Source of the DNA: Pomacea canaliculata
Lineage: Eukaryota > Mollusca > Gastropoda > Architaenioglossa > Ampullariidae
Direction: 5' to 3'
NCBI RefSeq assembly: GCF_003073045.1
Contig: NC_037593.1
Coordinates: 3,959,525-4,023,524 of the forward strand
DNA length: 64,000 nt
Part shown: one piece after another, positions 10,901-23,200 of the stretch
How positions within the stretch are numbered: position 1 is the first letter of the stretch
Layout of the letters: the number at the start of each line of letters is the position of its first letter
Translations under genes and position numbers: made by a program
The notes under the pieces: model-generated
What the model saw: only the letters and a program-made list of their open reading frames with translations
Told to the model about the DNA's origin: nothing
Database searches by the model: none

Positions 10901-13611
10901 CACCAGACCATAGTGTTCCTGCTTCTTTAAATATTTCATTTAAATGTTACTCAATTTACCATCAAGGCATCGGCAAACTCCGACAGCTTTTCTATGTTTG
11001 TTGATTTTTCCAGCTGCTGTGCCACAAAAAGTGCTTGAGCACCTGTATCATATGAAGAAAAGCATATAAAGCTAGCATTAAACTTGTTGGCATACAAATA
11101 ATATCTTCAACTACTCTGCTTTGGCAGAACTATTTTAACAGATATACACAAAAGATGTGTAATAACAGTCATTCAATAAGTGCACTTCCAACATGGAAGT
11201 GATCTCAATGCACTATGTACATAATACAAGCAAACTCACAATCATGCAACAAAGAAACACAGGCATCAGGAAATTGATGATATAGAGGCAAACTTAAAAA
11301 AAAAAAAAAAAAAAAAAAAAAGAAGTTTGCTCAATTTAAAGATATTTCTTACAAACATGGATAATGAGGCCATATTTTAAAGTTTCAAATGTAGAAACAA
11401 TTCAGAAAAATTAGCAAAGAATTTCATACAGTGGGTCCACAGAATTAAGAGGCACAAGAACACTGTTCTTGAAAGTAGCAGGTGAAGACATAGTGCCTTA
11501 TACTACCATCAACACCAGCAACTACCACAGACTGGATGTAGATTATACCAGTTCCAAACTACTGTGTCAGTAAGACTGAGCGAAAGCACTGGAGAGGGAT
11601 GTCATGGTCAAGTGTGTAGCACATAAAACCAAATGATTTAGTAATCATACTAATGAGATGTGATCCCTGTCATAGAGAGTAAGTTATTCAGGACTCAAAG
11701 CAATGCTTATTTTGGTTAAAAAAGTTTTCATGACAGGCAGATTTAACCCTACCAGACCTGAGGCCCTGAACCTGTTCCCCTATACCTGGGCTCCTGAGCA
11801 TTTTCATGTACTAGACAAAGTACTGAAAATTAGTTACAGCGGTGTAGCGGAAGAAATGGAAATTATCGAAAAATCAGTGCAGTGGTCTGATAGGGTTATA
11901 TGGTTTAGGACTCGGAGCAACACAGACTTTATATGCATGTTTAACTGTAAAGGTGATTAGAAACGGAAATAAATTTTACTTACTAGGGTCTCTTAATAAG
12001 AAGACTGCAAATGCAGTTGCTGTGTCCCTCATTGGTTCTACATTAGACTATGCTAACAGCTGCCTCTGGGGGATTTCAAAGAGCGAGTTGTCGAGGCTAC
12101 AGCGAGTGCAAAATACGGCTGCGAGGATAGTTGCAGGAAAGAAAACAACTGACCATATTACTCCTGTACTTCGTGACCTACATTGGCTTCCTGTGGAGAG
12201 GCGAATTGAGCATAAATTGTTAACCTTAACCTATGGCTGTCTTCACGACCTTGCGCCTGTCTATCTACAAGAACTCATTCGCTGTTACCAACCCCAGCGG
12301 AACCTTCGTTCAGCAGCACACTTCAGACTTGAACGACCGAGTGTTCAGTCAGGGAATGCTAACAAGAAGACTGCGGGTTTCAGATCCTTCTCCAATGTAG
12401 CCCCGCTTTTGTGGAACTCGCTTCCCCTCTCGACCAAGGAGTCTGATAGTATTGGATCTTTCAAGAAAAATCTTAAGACTCACTTGTTTAAACTTTTTTG
12501 AAGTTTTTATTTGACCTGCAGTTTGGTGGCTGCTGGGATCACCGCGCATTGTGATGCGGATACTAGCGCGCTAAAAAACTACATCATCATCTCTGCTTTT
12601 TTTTATGTAATGTGGAATTTATGTTACACTCACCACATTTGTATAGAGATATGCAAACTCACCAAGAGAATGTTGACTTGGAAACTGTGTACATTTTTCC
12701 TTTTCACCCACGTGGTTTGTGTCCTTGATAGTGGTCTTAGTTTTGGTATGTTCTGCAACAGCACTGTTTTTTGGATCTACACCATTAGACGCCGGCAACT
12801 GATTAGTGTCCTTTTTCTTCAATGAAGTCTTGTGCACATACCTATCAGTAAAAATCACAAGAAAATGATTACTTTCATTATTTTTAATTTATGCAACATG
12901 AAGTATGCTTGTTCTTAAACAGCCTTTATTTCTCTGATGCAAGACTGGGGTAAGAAAACCCAGCTGTCTGCCCATTCAACAAATATATTTTAAGATTTAA
13001 TTTGGAACCCATCTTTTTCTACTAAATATTATATTTCAAAGTACTTACCTAATAAAGAACTTAAGACAGCTGGTAGAGTTTTGAAGAACAGCTGTTTTTA
13101 AATCATCACCATCTGGGAGCTCTTGTATGATGCGCTCAAAATATTTCTTCAGATTCTTGTCAGAAAAATCTTTATTAACACCTGCAATTTATGTATGCAA
13201 ATACACAGCATTAAGAACCAACTATCAACATGAATGCGGACATCCTAAAATGATGTGCCAGTCATCTGCACCTATCATAAGTATAAGCCCATTAAAAGTA
13301 GCGAAAATCAGAAGTTGAATTCTGAAAGATTTTGTTTTAAATGGTCGCAAAAAATATTACTTTTTTCAAGTTGTTCCGTGGAAGACGGCTTCACCAAACA
13401 CCCGAACCTTACAAGCGGAAACTTACAAGCAGAAATATACCGGCCTGATAAAATGTCGGCACGTACCACGAGGTAACATGTGAGCTATGGATAAAGTAGT
13501 CAGACCCATAAAATAACGAAACATTTCACCTTTAACGAGACGTTTAGCGAGCTGTTTTAGGAACGTTTTGTTTGTGCTGTCCAAAGGTTTTACTTGGGTG
13601 TTACCGTCCAT
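4966..13611 (-). CDS. Unidentified 13-exon gene, predicted all-helical protein of about 430 residues
   Basis: Coding exons, in order: 13611-13530, 13181-13049, 12841-12663, 11042-10960, 10493-10384, 9653-9603, 9111-9039, 8324-8245, 7130-6990, 6856-6745, 5613-5449, 5157-5083, 5016-4966. Each has an AG acceptor and a GT donor, and the phases join without a stop from ATG at 13611 to TGA at 4966. The protein starts MDGNTQVKPLDSTNKTFLKQ and ends QTEEARQE. A lysine/threonine-rich hydrophilic stretch (exon 3) is followed by mostly amphipathic helical sequence with leucine-rich patches such as LISLYLDLLLIKN and ENYLRYVLAVRMWSNLLPVL, suggesting a helical solenoid. I cannot assign a family. No signal peptide or membrane segment is evident. 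It is head-to-head with SETD1. The exon chain is well supported; the function is unknown. Confidence 0.8.
6425..6600. repeat. Low-complexity A-run and CA-repeat block
   Basis: An intronic stretch with a long A-run interrupted by C at 6518-6544, followed by CACACA microsatellites at 6542-6582. It is preceded by GACTTTATTAATCCCAATGGGCAATTT at 6449-6475, reminiscent of dispersed-repeat tails in invertebrate genomes. The family is not identified. Confidence 0.4.
8755..8803 (-). pseudogene. Possible decayed U31-like snoRNA in an intron
   Basis: Minus strand: a closing stem GACCA/TGGTC, a good C box ATGATGA, then TTTACTGCCCCATTCTGG, which resembles the array guide TACCGCCCCAGTCTGA with three changes. 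The 3' box reads CTGG rather than CTGA. It lies in the intron between 9039 and 8324 of the 4966-13611 gene, about 4 kb from the array. It could be a degenerate relative or a chance resemblance. Confidence 0.35.
11294..11321. repeat. Poly(A) run of about 26 nt
   Basis: A simple A-run in an intron of the 4966-13611 gene. No retroelement body is recognisable next to it. Confidence 0.7.
11953..12590 (+). mobile_element. 3' fragment of a CR1/L2-like non-LTR retrotransposon
   Basis: An open frame of 182 codons ending TGA at 12501 encodes the C-terminal part of a non-LTR reverse-transcriptase polyprotein. Hallmarks are LDYANSCLWG, LQRVQNTAARIV, DLHWLPVERRI and FKKNLKTHLFKLF, the conserved tail after the RT palm. 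The palm with its catalytic FADD box is absent, so the copy is 5'-truncated near 11960. It ends in a short ATCATC-type tail at about 12581-12592, as CR1/L2-like elements do. It lies antisense inside the intron between exons 3 and 4 of the 4966-13611 gene, its tail close to the exon at 12663. A dead fragment, judging from the truncation. Confidence 0.85.
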
Positions 13612-14213
13612 GTTTAGTCAGTGTCCACTTCGTCCGTCCATTAAAACGGCTGAAAGTTCCACGTGCCCGAACTACACAAATAACGATTGGTTAGTGTCGC
13701 TTTGGATGATCCAATGAAAAATCGGATCGCACATTTCATACCTATGTCAGTTTCGTAATATTATAACAATTTTACAATAAAGAAGTAATTATTTATCTCA
13801 CTTAAAAAGCTTTTAGATAATGTCCCTTCAATTCAAAACTAACCGTCGTAGAGTAATGCGAAAATAAAGATGCGTCTTTACAGCCTGGAATTGTGGGATA
13901 TCGTGAATTTGTTGGTGGAACGGAGAAGAGTGCTATGACAGTATCTTTATTTGCTCGTCATTTGATCTTCATACATTTTGTTCTGTAAACATCATATCAG
14001 ACTGTTATTGGAGGGCTTTGGCTATGCGTTCTGGCCGGCTAGTCGGCTATACAGAACAGCATAGCCATGGAATACGATCGGCGACCGAACCACTCTAGTG
14101 AGAGTTTATCGCATTGTTTTGCCTGGAAATCGCGGCAATTTATTTTTATGTTTTTGTTTATTCTTTAACGCAGACTGACATACAGTAATAATCGACGTTG
14201 CCGTTTGTTTCAG
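13612..14213. promoter_or_regulatory. Putative bidirectional promoter region
   Basis: Six hundred bases separate the ATG of the minus-strand gene (13611) from the first coding exon of SETD1 (14214). The SETD1 ATG lies 2 nt after an AG acceptor, so at least one non-coding SETD1 exon must lie upstream, probably here. No clear TATA box is visible at either end. The arrangement implies a shared promoter; transcription start sites cannot be placed from sequence alone. Confidence 0.5.
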
Positions 14214-14215
14214 AT

Positions 14216-17200
14216 ATGAATGGACTTCACAGACCACCACTTGAAGTTCCGTATGGGGCAGACAAGAAACGCCGAAACTACAAACTAATAGTAGACCCCC
14301 AGATACACATCTACAAGGGAAACCAGAAAATTTACAGATTTGATGGAATCAGCTCGGTAAGGCTTGCGCAGAAAAGTATTCTTCTCAACATCCAGCATGT
14401 ACGCCGGAAGCCAGAACAGCAAAATATGTGTATTACTTACAGATTATGAACGAATGTCTTGAAACTCTGCGACATGTTTTCTCCATGTCAGTTATTGTTT
14501 CAGCAAACGTTTAAGCTTTCGTTGACGTAGAAATGTGGAAGCCTCATTCAACATCTTAAATCTCGTTTACTTGACTATGATAGGAAAAGACCATAAACTT
14601 TAAAAAAAAATAAAGTGAAAGTGTATTTGTAATAGTAAGGCCGAGTGGCATTTGCTTAGAGATACTATTATTAAGAAAAGCCTTAAAACATTTGTTAAGA
14701 CAGTTTTGTTATCATTAAAAGATAAATTGAGAGCTTGAACGATAAAAAGAGATTTTAAAAAGTCACATTCACATTGTTTTGGACATATTTTTAAGCATGT
14801 TTATGAAGGGAGGTAAGGATTGTGTGCTTCACTCCCTTTGGGATGTGACCTCTGAGGGTCATCACCTCAATACATCAAGTATACATATCATAGTGTGTAA
14901 CAAAACGCTGCCTTAAAGATTTTCACATCTTTTTAAATGATTTCTAAAAATTTTATGGTTAGTATGATAATAGGTAACACAATATGTAAATTAGTTTCTT
15001 TGAATGATGGCACATATTAATTTCAGAATCTTGTCTGTGTGCGCATAGTATTATGGAAATGGTCATAACTGTTTTGTAGGAAATAGCTTAAAGTTTAAAT
15101 AATATTCCTGCTAAAATGTCTCCAAATGACTAGGGTAATGCACATTGATTTTTTAAGCTGATTTTGAAAGTTTTTAAATGCAAATATTTGGAGCATGGTG
15201 ATGGAGATATTTACCACATTTTGTAGTAAGTAGTTGTTATATGGAATCCAAAAATGATAAACATGCTTTAGCATTAAAGGTTGCTGTTTTCTTTGCTGGC
15301 AAACAAAAAAAAGAAATATACTTCGTATAAATGCCAGTTTTAATTACCACTATTTGGGCTATGGGAAGCATGTATGTGGAGAGAGAAAAGTAGCTTTCTG
15401 TTTGTGTTTGAAGTTTTTCTACATGTGGTAGGATTATTTATATTTAAAAAATCTACCAAACATTTTTTAGGATGGAACTGTTGTTGACGCTAAAGACCCA
15501 CGTCTTCAACGTATTTGGTACAGACGACAGCCAGCAGATTTGCCAGTTCCCCAATTTAAGGTTTGAGGAAATATTTTTTGACTGCAGGGTTTATTTTCTG
15601 TGATAAAGGAAAAATAACATTTCTTTTTAATAAATATTATGTCATTGCTGTTGTTTTTTTTTAAATGTGATTTAATTGTATGCTATTAAATTTGTTTTTC
15701 ATTTTAATTATATTAATGGAAATGTGCACTCGTACTTTTGTGGACTACTAAGTGCAGTGGTTTCAAATTTTTTTATGCTAAATGTGATGAATGTTTGATA
15801 TGCTGTAGCAGTCTTTTTTCCTTTAAATTCCAGTACGACCAGTACTATGTTGGAACACCTCCTCCCAAGGAGGTGACCTTCACAAACCTTAATGACAATA
15901 TCAACAAGGATTTTCTGGAAAACATGTGCAAAGGCTATGGCAAAATTGAAGAAGTTCGTATTTATTACAACCCTAAAAACCGGAAACACTTGGGTATTGG
16001 AAAGGTATTGTGAAATTATCTTATAATTTTATTCATAATGATGCACGAATCATGTGCTACAAGTATAACTTTATATCATTTACATTTTGTTTGACTTAAT
16101 GCTATTTCTTTGAACGAAGGTATGCAGGTTGATTTTGCAGCTAAACATGAGATTAATAAAGGACTTTAACTGGTAATGAGTATCAGCTTTTCTGGATGTA
16201 TGCACAACATAGTTATTTATAAAATCCAGGAAATAAGTAAAGCAGAGGGAACCAATAATGATTAATCTATCCTAGAATAACTTTAGGAGTAGTAGTTTAT
16301 ATTTTTGAAGTGCTTTTAAGGAATTATTTGCCTCTTAAAAATTTCTTGTGATGTGCAGGGACTGTGTTTTGGTCCCTTTATAATATTGCATTATTTTAAC
16401 TCTAACCTCTGGTGTACACTTTTGGAGACATATCGTAAGATTACTACCTGATCTGGCAATAGTGCACTTATATTACTCTGTTACCACAAATGGATAGTGT
16501 TGTCTCTTTTTCTGTTGATTAGTGTTTGATCAAAATCTACAAAACAAGTATAAGACTTTAAACACATTTTTTTGTTAAATGTTGCAGGTGGTCTACTCAT
16601 CTTCAAAAGCAGCAAAATTGTGTGCTGAAAAGCTCAATCGAACCTCAAAGATGGGCAATATCATGAACGTGTTTGTCGATACGTTAGGTAAACCATTCCT
16701 CTCACACAGTCTTCTTTCTGATTGTGTAATTGTAAAATACTAACTTTGGCAAAAGGAACTTGCACTCTTTTTTATGTTTTGATGGATTGATGTCAGAATA
16801 ATATTTTTTTATTTGAAATATGTACCACATATATATTTCACTTGTCAGCATCAGTTATTGAAATTAAGGGATTACATTTGTGGCAATTTCACAGGCAAAG
16901 AGCGACAACGGATTATTGAAGAAAAATTGCTCGAAAGGCCAAGAATTGAACTACCCAACAACAAAAGAGACCGCAACAATGGTTACAGTGCAGGCAACAG
17001 CACTGAAGCCTATGATCCAGATGACTTTGAGTATGGTGGTGGAAATCTGCAGTCCCAGTTCAGCTATCCTCCATCAGAGAGTGGTTTTGGCAGTCATTCT
17101 AGTGACATGGGTTTTTCTTCGGGTACACCATACAGTCAGGCTACATTCACACCTGGGAGCATGTACAGTGGAGATATACAGGGCTCTGGCTACACACCTG

Positions 17201-20200
17201 CCAGTGAGATGAACTACAGCATGCATCATCACCAGCCACATCACCATCATCACCACACCCATCACCATCATCATCACCAGCAGCAGCAACCGCCTCCTAC
17301 ACCGTACAGTATGCCACCACCTCCACACCAACCTCCAGCACATTTTAACAACAGCTTTATGAACTTTGATCCCAAGGTTCCTCCACCCCCCTTGCCTTCA
17401 GAGCCACCACCCCTCACCCCAGGTGGCCACTATCAGTCTCAACAGCAAGCCATCAAAACCCCATCTGACCATGGCCATCACGAGAGGAGCCGTTCAAGGG
17501 AAGCAGAACCTGATAGGCACAGGAGTAAACATCAAGAGAGAGACTATGATGCAGACAGAGATCATGAATGGGAGAGAGAGAAAGACAAAGAACGAGAGCA
17601 AAGCAGAGATAGGGACAGCCTTGATCGAGATAGAGAACGGGGTCATAAGACCAGAGACGGGAATGGGTCGGGGGGCAGTAGCAGCAGCAGCAGCCGACTG
17701 GATGGTGGTGAACGAGCTCATACCATCCCCAAACCTCCAGTGGAGAAACATACCAGGCCAAAAACTCCTGATGATGAACCAGAAGAGGAACCGAGGTTCA
17801 TGAGTCTTGAATCAAGAATCCAGAGTCTTCTTCGAGGCTCGGTGTCTGTGGATGATGAGCTGCCACCAGGCCGATCTCAGGAACATCCCCAGGCCACTCC
17901 TGGCACACCTCACACCCCAAGCACCCCTTCAGAAATGCGCCATTTTAACGATAATTCCAATTCAAGTTTCAATAATGGGGGCTGGGCAAACCAAGGAGGA
18001 TCTTTGGCTGTTGGAGACACAGTGCAGCAGACTCCTGTGTCACAAGAGGTTGACAAAGATGAAGGCAGTGATATGGACGTTGATGATGATGATGACCATA
18101 TGAGCTTGTCCTCCATCAGCAGTGGAGAAGAGAGGTTGCAGGTCAACCAGCCAATCACCAGCAACCTCAACTCATCAGGGATTTCCCTTGGCCTGTACAC
18201 CCAGCCTCCACCCATCAGTGCTTGGCAGGCCAGTGGAGCCCCCTATGGGTTCAACAGTTTTGGTGGGAAAAACTTCTTAGGAAATGGTGGGCCTTTCAAT
18301 CAGGGATTCAATGGTGCCGCGTTTCCAAACGGTGTAGTGGATCAGACAGCACAGTTACAGGCTGACTTTGCAGCCAAAGAGGAGGAACACAAGAAGATAG
18401 ACAAGCAGTTTGTGTATGTTTTGAATCAGTTTGTAAGTGATCTCAAGGCTGTGATGCAAAAGGATTTATGTAAGAAGATGGTGGAAAACTCTGCTTCAAG
18501 GCCTTTGAGTCCTGGTGGGATGCTGAAGAGCAGAAGTCAAAGGTATTACATACGAATTTGTGTAGCTTGCCTGATTATGAAGAGAGAATTTGTGTGTACA
18601 TGTATGCACTTGCCTACCTTTACTAGTCTAGACATAAAAGTTACATTTTTGCTTATTTTAAAATTTCTGAAGAAGGTTATTGTATTTTTTTTTTCCTGTT
18701 TCATGAAAAGTCTAGTGTTATCAAAATTTACTTAGCCATTCTACATATGCGTCTATAATATATCTGTATGCTACACAAGCACATGCTTGAATGAACATGT
18801 GCATTCATAAGGAATTAGTGATCAAACACCAGTCTTTGTTTCTTTTATGTGGAGGCTAGTAATTTCGCCCGAGTCATATCTCCCCACAGCCAAAGTCAGT
18901 TTGTCCCAAGACCAAAAAGTCAAATCATCCCAGGCCTGATCAGCGACGTCACTGCATATAATAATAATCGGCAAAAAAAGTCAGATTACAAGGTCACAGT
19001 AAAATGATGATAAAAACTTGAATTGACTTAGGCTGTTTTGAAATGGTCTTGGGGTGAAATGACAGGTCATCTTTACCATGTGCATTACCATGGTTGATCT
19101 TACTATGTTAACATTTTACACGTTTGGAGAAACACAAGTTTGGAGTGAAAAATGTGTTACTCTCATACACCTTTCAGAATATATGACAGATATTTTGCTA
19201 ACTGTGGTCTGTTTTCAGGTATACAGTTAAATCAAGTTTTTTTTTGTTTTTTGTTTTGTTTTGTTTTTTGATTGTTCTGTACATAGTTTGGATGCTTGAA
19301 AATTTGACTTTTCATGTTTTTCCTCTTTATCTTTTTAATCAAGATCTAAAAAATATTTTGCTAACTAAACTTTGAATTTACATATCTGGGTCAAACTTTT
19401 AAATAGTTTAAAAAGTAAATAAGAAAATAAGAAAAACTTTTTACAGGTGGAAAAAACCGTTCCTTGAAATAAGTCAATACTTTTTCACACATATATTCAG
19501 TTATTTTTAATCTTGTGAGATAATTAAAAAAAAGAAGCAGCATTAGCTTTATGTCATCTTTCCTAGCTTCCTCCTAAGGCAGTCACATTGGTGATGGACA
19601 AACCTGTGGAAAAGCCTAGCAAACCATCACAGCCCAATGCAACAGAGGGTATCAGCTCCACGATAGCATCATTGTTTGAATCACGGCATCCGTGGACCAA
19701 GGAAGGAGGGCTGGAGAGTGGATTTGGCTTTAGTGGCTTTGGAAGTGGAGGCCTGCTGGGCATTCGTGGTAGCATGCCACGTCTGCCATCATTTAAGGTA
19801 CAGGAGATACCTTCCCCCACCCCTACCCGCACCTCCCCTTTCCTGCAGAGAATAGAGGAGACAAAAGTAGTTCAGCAACTAAGAAAATGTGTCTGGCTTT
19901 TTTTTTTTTTTTTCAGAACTTGTTAACTGGAGGTTTGTAGGTTGATTTTGGAAGGGAAGTGCTTCCACCTCCCAGTGATTTCGCGCTGTAGGGGATGGGG
20001 GTCTTTGGGGGTGTGGTTGTGGTGTGTTGCAACTACTTTATAGACTACTGGAAGTTTATATGATAACTATGAAGTGCAATTATTGTCAACAATGCTAATG
20101 TAGATAATCATTTTAAATAAACAGAAAAACTATTTTGCTTTTGCAGAAAAAATTCCGTCCACCCTCACCATCAGTAGATGAGAGTACTGTTCAGGATAAG

Positions 20201-23200
20201 CCAGATAAGACAGAGGATGCTGAAGAAGCAGAATCTGGTAATTTATAAAAATATTCCATTTAAAATAATGCATTAACAGATCACAGATATATTAAGCTCT
20301 GCTTTCTTGAAGTTTGCTGTGTGGTTATGAGTATTTGTGAGGAGCACGAGCTGTATATACATCCCTTTTTTTGGTTGCAAGTGGCTAAGTAGATCTACTG
20401 TGTATTCATTCATTCATGTCTTAGGTTTTGTTTCTTTTTGTTGGCATTTTGCTTTGTTTCTTTGCAGTAATAAACTTCTTTTCCTTGTAAGCTGTATTTC
20501 TTTGGTAATTACTGTCAAAAACTTAATGTTAAGCCTCACACATGTTCTTCCTGCAGATGTTGATCAGGAAACTAGCCAGTCACCAAAACCATCTGCCAGT
20601 CGAAGAGTCATCTATAGTAGTGACAGTGATGATGAATCTGAAGATGAAAAGGATGCATCAGCTGGTCTGCATTGTCATTTGTTTCTTATGATTCCACTTT
20701 TACTTTCCTGAAATCTCTTGATACCTTTCTTTGCCAACAAGGATTTATGACGAGGAAGATTGTTCTTCATGAAGACAAGGATTGCACTAAAATAAGCAAG
20801 TCACTGACGCTGGCAAAGAAAGCACTGATTAATGTGACTTTGCCTTTTTCTTTATCCTCAGTTGAAGATGAAGATGAAGAGGAGGAAGAAGAAGAGGAAA
20901 GCGGGGTTTCTGAGGAAGACAGTGAAGAGGAGGATGATGAGGATGAAGAGGAAGAGGAGAGTGACATGTCAGCAGCAGAGTCTGAGGAGGAAGAGATCAA
21001 GGCTGGGACAAAGATCACAAGTGAGATTGAAGATGCAGAAGAAGAGTCCCAGGATGCAGATGGAAGTGACCAGTAAGTGTTGTTTTTTTCTTGGGCTGCA
21101 TCTTTTTTCTTTTTATTTTTTTTTAAAATGTTTATCGTTTAGTTGATAGATATCAACAAGCTTAATAGATTAATGATGAACTAGATTTTCTTTGTTGAAA
21201 ATATTTTTTGAATGGTGCAGCAACTCTGGTATGAACAAAACTGGCGTTCTAGTGCATTTAAATCTGTTTTCTTTCTAATGTTTTTCACTTGTGTAGCTGA
21301 ACTATGTTTAACAGTACATTATAGCCATCATCAGTTTTTGGTTTTGTGCTGGTTTTTTTAATCCCTCTTTGCATCCCTTCGTTTTTCCACACTGATCTAT
21401 GAACTGTTCACGAAATAGCTCATAAATTTGGTACTGTGTGTAGAGATGAAGAGAAGGAAGAAGAATCAGAGGAGGCAGATATCGAGCCTGATTCAAACAG
21501 TCACAGAGATAAACATGGTGATATTTGCAGGTACCAACAAAAAACGACAACATTGCATAATGAATTATAATAATTTTACATGCTTAAAGTAAATAATTGC
21601 AGAGATGTGTAGTTGCATGGAAAGATTCTAATAATGGATGGGTAAGGTAAAGAGTTATTGTCCTTACTCAGGTGATTAAATATTTGCATTTATTTTGTGT
21701 TAATTTGTGGTTTTTTTTATTACAACAGCATGATCAATGTGGAAGAAAAGAAAGCTGCTGTTAGGGATGTTAGCAAGCAAGAACAGGAGCCCAGACCTAG
21801 ACAGACATCTTCTCTCCCACAAGAAAAAGGCAAAGACTTAGTGGAGGAGCTAGTTTTGAAGAAAGATAATGAGAAGCAGAGGAAAGATGGGGATGGGGAA
21901 GAAGAAGACGTTGACGTTGAAGAATTTGAGAGTCATCATGATGAAGATGTTAAGACTGTTGTGTCTGAACATATTCAGAAGCAACTGGTGGAAGCTTCTA
22001 GAAGCCCTTCCATTGCAGAAAAAGTTAACCAGCTGGACAAAGAAGAGGCAAGTGAGAGACTGCATAAGTTGTCTGACCTTATGGAACACATACCAGCAAC
22101 CACTGCCATAGAGACAAGTGTCAGCATGGATGTAAAATCCCAGCAGGCAGTTCTACCAAACAAACAGGTTTCAGAAGATAAGTTCATTAGTGCCAAAACT
22201 TATTCTGGTCCAGAGCAGTCTGTACCACCAAAAGAGGGAAAATTAGAAGAGAAGTCTTCAACAGTGGATGTTGTGCTGAAGGAGGAAGAAGTTTCTGTCA
22301 GTATGGATGAAGAAGAGGAAGAATCAAGGCCATATGTCATCCCAGCCATAGCTGAACACGACTACTTTGCAGCACCACCTTCAGGACCTGCACCGACAGT
22401 CTCTCATGACTCGGAAGACACAGATTCTGCAGAGGAGAGTGTTAACTCTTACTGCCGGGAAGTTTGGATGGAACACAGCTATTCTCTGCCCATTGCAAAG
22501 CAGGAAGACATGGGTGCTGAAGAAAGCCCAGTCCTGCAGGACTTGCCCTCTGATGTGTCCAAATCACCCAAAGTTAAGAAGACCAAGAAGCCAGAGCTGG
22601 TTCAAGAAGAAGAGATGCCGATGACTGAGCCAATATTTAAGAAGGGCAAAGCCAAGAAGGAGAAAGAAAGAGAAGACAAGGAAGTACAGGAGAAGAAACA
22701 GAGAAAGACAAAGAAAGAGAAACTGGTCGACATCACAAACAAAGGCGTTCGAGAGCTTGCCCAACTCTTCTCAGAACCCGTTGTTCCGAAAGCTCCTGTA
22801 ACATTTGAGATGCGCAACATGAGGGAAGAAGGCGAGGTAACTCCTGTTTATTGCCATTACAGCAGAATGATTTTGCACTTAAAATTTGTTTGCACTTGTA
22901 GATGTTTGCTAAGCATAATTCCACTGTTAAATCTTTTTTAAAAAAAAGTTCAGGTTCATTTTTTTGTACATTTCCTTGTCTGAACCATTCCCATGCTACA
23001 GTTGCTATGTTTATGTTCAAACAGGTGTTCTTTGATATCTACAACAGAGGCATTGATGAAGAAGATATTGCATATTTGAAACGCACTTACGATGAATTCA
23101 TGCTTTCTGAAGATCCCATGTTCTACTGGCTCAATGACATCTTATGGGTGGACCACCCATTCACTAACATTCCAGATCCACCACGTAAGCGGCGCAAGGT

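Noticed and set aside
20767-21018. Poly-serine frame on the minus strand
   Set aside because: Antisense shadow of the GAA/GAG-rich acidic run in SETD1 exon 9.
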